From Methanobacteriota archaeon (GTDB taxonomy: Archaea > Thermoplasmatota > Poseidoniia > Poseidoniales > Thalassarchaeaceae): DNA of 13,089 nucleotides. A program made the position numbers and the translations under genes. The notes below the pieces were generated by a model. It worked only from the letters and a program-made list of their open reading frames with translations, was not told where the DNA came from and made no database searches. This document shows positions 9,496 to 13,089 of the stretch, in pieces. Every line of letters begins with the position of its first letter. Within the stretch, counting starts at the first letter, position 1. The DNA lies in contig PBPH01000068.1 of assembly GCA_002725475.1 (NCBI GenBank), positions 1 to 13,089 of the forward strand, in the 5' to 3' direction.

Positions 9496-9532
9496 TGATT
9501 ACGGCCCCCTAATTATAGCACTTGAACCCTAT

Positions 9533-10648
9533 TCATAGTAAATTATCTATCAAGGCCATGAATCTTTCTTTTTCACCTTCTTCATCACTATTCATTGAAA
9601 CGGATGTTCCGTGTGCCTCCATAAGAGAATCTGCTAATTCCTGAACGTCCCCCCAGCGAGATGTTACGCCCAACCCTTCGGCTTCACATACATCGCCCAT
9701 ATGGCAATCTGAATTAACCACACTGGGCCTACCAAATGATGCCGCTTCAAACATCTTAACTGGAATTGCACCCTCATTGATATTTCCCCTATGAGGAGGG
9801 TACATAGCATACATTACAGAAATTTCTTCCATCATTTCCGATAATTGTTCTGAAATAAATGCACCAATAACCTCGGCATTGAGCCAACCATCTGCTTCAG
9901 CTTTACGAACCATGGTGGCAACCTTAACCGCTGCATTCCCATCCCCTGCAATCAATAAGTTAGGTCTTTCATCGTCAGGAATGATTCGCACTGCATCTAA
10001 TAACAATCGAAATGACTCAACTTCTCGAACCCTTCCTAAGTACCCAACAGTGAATTTCTTGGCAACTGGAAGATTTTTTCTATTCGGGGGGCGGTTTTGA
10101 ACAACAACGGACTCTAGACCGTAAGCAGACAACCAAGATTGAAATCCTTCAGAAGATGTGACAATTGCTGAAACTTTAGATGCCTGATTAAGCATTTTTC
10201 TGTGATAAATTCTGGCAATAAACCTCCTAAATAGTGATTTTGGCTTTGGCATCAATACCCATGTATGATGAAGATCATGCATGTCAAACAATATTTTAGT
10301 TCCAATTTCACCTTGCTTCCGATTACGCTTGGCAACTTTAATTCCAATCTCTAGAGTATCTGCATCATGACAATGAACTAAATCCACATCATCAATTGCT
10401 TCAATTACTGATTTGCGGAATCTCGCTAAACCCCTTACTGTAGTCAAAGTCCCGCCATATTCGGTATAACCAACAGAATGGCGAACCACTTTCACACCAT
10501 CAATAATTGACTCATTAGGTAAATTTTCTAGCCTATCAAAGGCATGGATTGTCACTTCGTGACCGTTTTCCGATAACCACGCTGCTTCCCTTAACACACG
10601 CGGGTCGGGATTACAACCGTTTGAGACAACTGCTGCAACCCTCGCCAT
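9533..10648 (-). CDS. GT4-like (GT-B fold) glycosyltransferase
   Basis: A predicted cytosolic nucleotide-sugar-dependent glycosyltransferase of 371 aa. The N-terminus has the signature of GT4 enzymes, VVSNGCNPDPRVLREA (DPRVLREA at residues 15-22) followed by LSENGHEVTIHAF, then LVHCHDAD at about 92. The second Rossmann-like domain shows VGYLGRVRE, LLIAGDG and an acidic pair spaced E-x8-E (E292 in NEGAIPVKMFE, E301), followed by AASFGRPSVV, the donor-binding region. There is no signal peptide or membrane helix. I chose ATG 10648 because GGGTGG precedes it and the protein then begins directly with the first beta strand. A longer frame reaches 10786, but its extra 46 residues lack family similarity and would overlap the divergent gene. 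Donor and acceptor are unknown; the neighbouring UDP-sugar dehydrogenase suggests a uronic-acid-containing glycan. Confidence 0.88.
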   Translation of the reverse strand: MARVAAVVSNGCNPDPRVLREAAWLSENGHEVTIHAFDRLENLPNESIIDGVKVVRHSVGYTEYGGTLTTVRGLARFRKSVIEAIDDVDLVHCHDADTLEIGIKVAKRNRKQGEIGTKILFDMHDLHHTWVLMPKPKSLFRRFIARIYHRKMLNQASKVSAIVTSSEGFQSWLSAYGLESVVVQNRPPNRKNLPVAKKFTVGYLGRVREVESFRLLLDAVRIIPDDERPNLLIAGDGNAAVKVATMVRKAEADGWLNAEVIGAFISEQLSEMMEEISVMYAMYPPHRGNINEGAIPVKMFEAASFGRPSVVNSDCHMGDVCEAEGLGVTSRWGDVQELADSLMEAHGTSVSMNSDEEGEKERFMALIDNLL

Positions 10649-10744
10649 AAGCCACCCACTCTTAATCGCGTGATGAATACTTGCATCAATTGGACCGACA
10701 TAATGATAGATGGTGACGATTATTGTTTGGTCCGAGGACGTTAT
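10649..10744. promoter_or_regulatory. Divergent intergenic region with paired 9-base sites
   Basis: This 96-base gap separates the minus-strand glycosyltransferase from the plus-strand SDR gene, so it must carry at least one promoter in each direction unless transcription enters from outside. Two near-identical sites, TTGGACCGA (10690-10698) and TTGGTCCGA (10727-10735), differ only at the central base and lie 37 bases apart; their GGWCC core is a palindrome. The second abuts GAGG (10734-10737), the ribosome site seven bases before ATG 10745. AT-rich stretches (about 10699-10708 and 10719-10728) could hold TATA elements, but none is a strong match. Regulatory use is inferred. Confidence 0.4.
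10652..10657 (-). promoter_or_regulatory. Ribosome-binding site that decides the glycosyltransferase start
   Basis: GGGTGG on the minus strand, three bases before ATG 10648, matches the 16S anti-Shine-Dalgarno. It supports the short start over the extension to 10786. Confidence 0.5.
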
Positions 10745-11581
10745 ATGCGAGTAGCACTCAGTGGAGATGAAGGCTTCATTGGACACTACCTTAAGGCCGA
10801 ATTGGGCGATGATTGTGAAATTCTAACCCCTGAGATAATCGATGACGAGGACATGTTACCAGCAATTCTTGCATCTTGTAGTACTATTGTACACCTTAAT
10901 GGCCATTCTCCAGACCAAAGTATCGAAAGATCTGATCATGATGTCCTTAGATTGATGAAAAGTAATGCAAGAAAAATTCTCAAGTCTGTACAATCTCACC
11001 AAGGAATACATTTGATTCTCGTGGGCTCACTGAGAGTTCATCCTAATCCACGACGAGAAGATGAATACTACTCTTCTGAATCGTCTTTGACGCCAAGAGA
11101 TGTAGCAGCAGAGGGTCAATTATGGGTTGAAGAAAGCGCACTCGAGCACGCAATGGACACCCACCCTGTTACGATAATTAGAACTGCAAATGTACAGGGA
11201 GTAGCAAAAGATGGGGTGGGCCATGGTGTGGTGCATCACCTTTGCCGAGAAGCATGTTTTGGATTCTTTAGTGTCCCAGGGACTGGTGAAGAGGTGAAAG
11301 ACATGATTCATGTTTCAGATTTGGCCAAAATTATTGGATCAATTTTACAGAAGCCCCCCCCTACTAGAGAGGCCATTGCAGTAGGTAGAGGGCAGGGTGT
11401 AAGAATGAGTGAGTTGGCTGATATCATTTCCGGAGAAACAGGGGCATCGCCTCAATACAATAGTAGAGCTGGCGATGAAGTTTGGGGGATTGTTGATGGA
11501 TGGGAATTGTCGCAACGCGTTAAAATCGAGCCCGAAGTTTCAATACAGGAAATTATCCAAGAAGCAATCTCAAACATTTGA
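10745..11581 (+). CDS. NAD-dependent epimerase/dehydratase-like extended SDR with altered active site
   Basis: A 278-aa Rossmann-fold protein of the nucleotide-sugar epimerase/dehydratase family. MRVALSGDEGFIGHYL carries the extended-SDR GxxGxxG motif (G7, G10, G13). STIVHLNGHSP, LILVGSLRVHP, VTIIRTANVQG, the cofactor-side DMIHVSDLAKII and MSELADIISGETG follow in the usual order. The typical catalytic Y-x3-K, expected in the stretch TPRDVAAEGQLWVEE, appears as A121-x3-Q125, with the glutamate four residues on retained. So either catalysis differs or the protein has another role. Length is slightly below the common 300-330 aa. The in-frame extension back to GTG 10670 is unlikely because GAGG lies seven bases before ATG 10745 and the Rossmann strand starts there. 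It is divergent from the glycosyltransferase and convergent with the TSP3 protein, with 21 bases between stops. A role in surface sugar modification is inferred from context. Confidence 0.85.
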   Translation: MRVALSGDEGFIGHYLKAELGDDCEILTPEIIDDEDMLPAILASCSTIVHLNGHSPDQSIERSDHDVLRLMKSNARKILKSVQSHQGIHLILVGSLRVHPNPRREDEYYSSESSLTPRDVAAEGQLWVEESALEHAMDTHPVTIIRTANVQGVAKDGVGHGVVHHLCREACFGFFSVPGTGEEVKDMIHVSDLAKIIGSILQKPPPTREAIAVGRGQGVRMSELADIISGETGASPQYNSRAGDEVWGIVDGWELSQRVKIEPEVSIQEIIQEAISNI

Positions 11582-11602
11582 TTGCTCATGTTTCCCTAAC
11601 AT

Positions 11603-13089
11603 TCAATTCTTGATGAATGAACCGTCGCCTTGCATAGCCCATTGACTGCCATCTGTTGCATTGTACCAAGTTCCACCTGCTGCATCTGTAACATAATTCC
11701 CACCCGGGGGTAGTTCAGCGTATGATGCCGCCCTAGTTGGCCCTGCAGGTGCCATAGGCATTGCAGGGGCTGGTGCTGCTGGAGCAACACCTGGATAACC
11801 ACCAGCTGCAAGTTGAGCAGAATCTGAATCCCAAGCATCCATCTTGCCACCTTTCTTACGGCGGCCTAACATCAGTAGCATTCCAACAATCAAAAGAACT
11901 AGGAAAGCACCTGCGCCCCCTAGAATCAAACCATATTCTTTGAGCATAGCATTGACGTCTCCTGCTGCCAAACGTTGTTCATGTGAGCACCCTGTTTCCT
12001 CAATCAAGGTATCAGAAGAACCTGTGCTTGAGCAGTCGTCATCCCCATTAACAACCCCGTCACCATCAGCGTCTTTCTGCCACTCAGTGCATCCATTCGA
12101 ATCAACTGGGCGGCCTTGGTTTGCTGGATTACTTCCTGGGCAATTATCCAGCCCATTCATAATTCCGTCATTATCATCGTCACCTTCTTCCCAAGCACAT
12201 CCAAAAGACCCGTTGGATACATTCCATACCCATTCACTGGGAGTGTTGACACAAAGATCGGAATTCAATTGACCAGCATTATCCCCCCAACCATCGCCAT
12301 CTGTATCTGTCTGTTGCTTGTCATCATTAGGGAAGACATCGATGTCATCCTTAGTCCCATCACCATCAGTGTCGTCTAAACAACCATCCCCATCAACATC
12401 GAACCCTGTTGAGTCCTCATTCACGCAGTCATCAGCAGCATCATAAATTCCATCACCATCTGTATCCACTTGAGTTGAAAGCCCACAACCCTCGGCATTG
12501 ATATCCTCGCCAAGTGGAGTATTGGGGCAAATATCAGGCCCACTGTTACAGACTCCATTTGTTGCGGTAGCGCCATCACAAACGCCATCGTTATCGTCAT
12601 CATTATCCTCAGATTCATCACGGCAACCATCGCCATCAAAGTCGGTATCAGTCCAACCAATAGCACCCTTATCACAGTAGTCAGAGACATCGAAGACTGG
12701 ATCGTTATCGTCATTGTCGTCTTCATCCATGTCACGGCAACCATCACCATCGTGATCAGTTAGAGAATCTGATGTCCAGCCAGACTGTACAAAGCAGCTA
12801 TCAGCGGTATCAATTACCCCATCACCATCGTCATCGTCGTCCTCGTCAAGATCTCTGCATCCATCGCCATCTCTATCAGTGGTACTGTCAGAAAGCCAAC
12901 CTGTGGCACCAGGTGAGCACAAATCAAGAATTGTGCCTGTTGTATCAACGTCACTGACGCCATCATTGTCATCATCCCAATCTTCGTCGGAGTCAAGACA
13001 ACCATCGCCATCGTGATCAAGAGTTGAATCACTAACCCAATTGAGATTACCTTTCGGACAACGATCATGAATTGCCCCTTGGGAGTCGA
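11603..13089 (-). CDS. TSP3-type calcium-repeat surface protein with C-terminal membrane anchor, N-terminus outside the window
   Basis: The frame is open to the right edge, about 495 codons, so the true start and any signal peptide lie beyond base 13089; the TTG near 12922 that could be mistaken for a start is simply a leucine codon within a repeat. The visible extracellular part is a chain of acidic calcium-binding loops, D-x-D-G-D-G-x-x-D, at least eight of them, each in the style of thrombospondin type 3 repeats, many with cysteines such as DGDGCRD and DSC. A membrane helix follows (encoded about 11868-11933, LILGGAGAFLVLLIVG) then RRKKGGK, which puts the C-terminus in the cytosol. The tail is a Pro/Ala/Met linker and a small aromatic-glycine module ending in GSQWAMQGDGSFIKN. 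TSP3 loops rigidify when calcium-loaded; a structural or adhesive envelope role is inferred. The stop is TGA at 11603-11605. Confidence 0.9.
   Translation of the reverse strand, partial: DSQGAIHDRCPKGNLNWVSDSTLDHDGDGCLDSDEDWDDDNDGVSDVDTTGTILDLCSPGATGWLSDSTTDRDGDGCRDLDEDDDDDGDGVIDTADSCFVQSGWTSDSLTDHDGDGCRDMDEDDNDDNDPVFDVSDYCDKGAIGWTDTDFDGDGCRDESEDNDDDNDGVCDGATATNGVCNSGPDICPNTPLGEDINAEGCGLSTQVDTDGDGIYDAADDCVNEDSTGFDVDGDGCLDDTDGDGTKDDIDVFPNDDKQQTDTDGDGWGDNAGQLNSDLCVNTPSEWVWNVSNGSFGCAWEEGDDDNDGIMNGLDNCPGSNPANQGRPVDSNGCTEWQKDADGDGVVNGDDDCSSTGSSDTLIEETGCSHEQRLAAGDVNAMLKEYGLILGGAGAFLVLLIVGMLLMLGRRKKGGKMDAWDSDSAQLAAGGYPGVAPAAPAPAMPMAPAGPTRAASYAELPPGGNYVTDAAGGTWYNATDGSQWAMQGDGSFIKN
12020..13019 (-). 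repeat. Tandem acidic calcium-loop (TSP3) repeat array
   Basis: The coding sequence repeats a GAT/GAC-rich block, seen on the plus strand as ccatcgccatc-like units at 13002, 12861, 12741 and 12627. The steps are 141, 120 and 114 bases, that is 47, 40 and 38 residues, all multiples of three, so repeat gain or loss keeps the frame. These four N-terminal units share G-W-x-S/T-D, D-G-D-G-C-R/L-D and a following D/E-rich run. Farther towards the membrane the repeats become shorter and more diverse. Confidence 0.75.

Noticed and set aside
10649..10786. N-terminal extension of the glycosyltransferase to 10786
   Set aside because: The extra 46 residues have no family similarity and overlap the divergent SDR gene, while ATG 10648 has a ribosome site and starts at the first beta strand.
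11844..12272. 142-codon plus-strand frame
   Set aside because: It is the reverse shadow of the GAT/GAC-rich TSP3 array; its Ser/Pro richness is the complement of acidic codons.
12421..12750. Minus-strand frame rich in Met, Thr and Val
   Set aside because: It is another frame of the same acidic repeat DNA, with low-complexity composition and no start signal.
12920..12922. TTG as start of the TSP3 protein
   Set aside because: The same frame continues upstream to the window edge with further calcium loops (DHDGDGC, DSDED), so the codon is internal leucine.
12627..13019. CRISPR-like spaced repeats
   Set aside because: The repeated blocks are in-frame coding units of unequal spacing that translate to calcium loops; repeats are imperfect and spacers are also repetitive.

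Overview
The window looks archaeal, most plausibly a marine Group II (Poseidoniales) euryarchaeon. The reasons are the split glycine decarboxylase (gcvPA/gcvPB), long secreted proteins with one C-terminal membrane anchor, a calcium-loop (thrombospondin type 3) surface protein, and moderate-to-low GC. This assignment rests on recall of similar proteins and was not tested by a search. Coding density is very high. No gap between genes exceeds about 100 bases, and I see no tRNA, rRNA, CRISPR array, insertion sequence or phage gene.

Layout, left to right. (1) Bases 1-5132, minus strand: a reading frame of at least 1,710 codons that runs off the left edge. It encodes a huge exported membrane-anchored protein: signal peptide, beta-propeller-like W-D repeats interrupted by a von Willebrand A-like domain, a series of Ig-like NEW3/CARDB domains, one membrane helix, and an acidic cytosolic tail. 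(2) Bases 5133-5195: a short gap holding a perfect 20-base palindrome that touches the ribosome site of gene 1. (3) Bases 5196-8077, minus: gcvPB and gcvPA, overlapping by ATGA, the two subunits of the glycine cleavage P-protein. (4) Bases 8143-9495, minus: a UDP-sugar 6-dehydrogenase. (5) Bases 9533-10648, minus: a GT4-type glycosyltransferase. (6) Bases 10649-10744: a divergent intergenic region with two near-identical 9-base sites. (7) Bases 10745-11581, plus: an extended-SDR NAD(P)-dependent epimerase-like protein that appears to lack the usual Tyr/Lys pair. (8) Bases 11603-13089, minus: a TSP3-repeat surface protein with a C-terminal membrane helix, running off the right edge and converging on the SDR gene.

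How they may work together. The sugar dehydrogenase, glycosyltransferase and SDR form a small nucleotide-sugar and surface-glycan cluster, with a large cell-surface protein on either side. The two surface proteins could be substrates of that glycosylation, but this is inference from position. The glycine decarboxylase pair is central one-carbon metabolism and seems simply to share the minus-strand run with the glycan genes; gcvT, gcvH and lpd are not in the window. No clearly new system is visible. The most unusual elements are the propeller/VWA/CARDB giant with a weakened metal site, the SDR with replaced catalytic residues, and the palindrome at the ribosome site.
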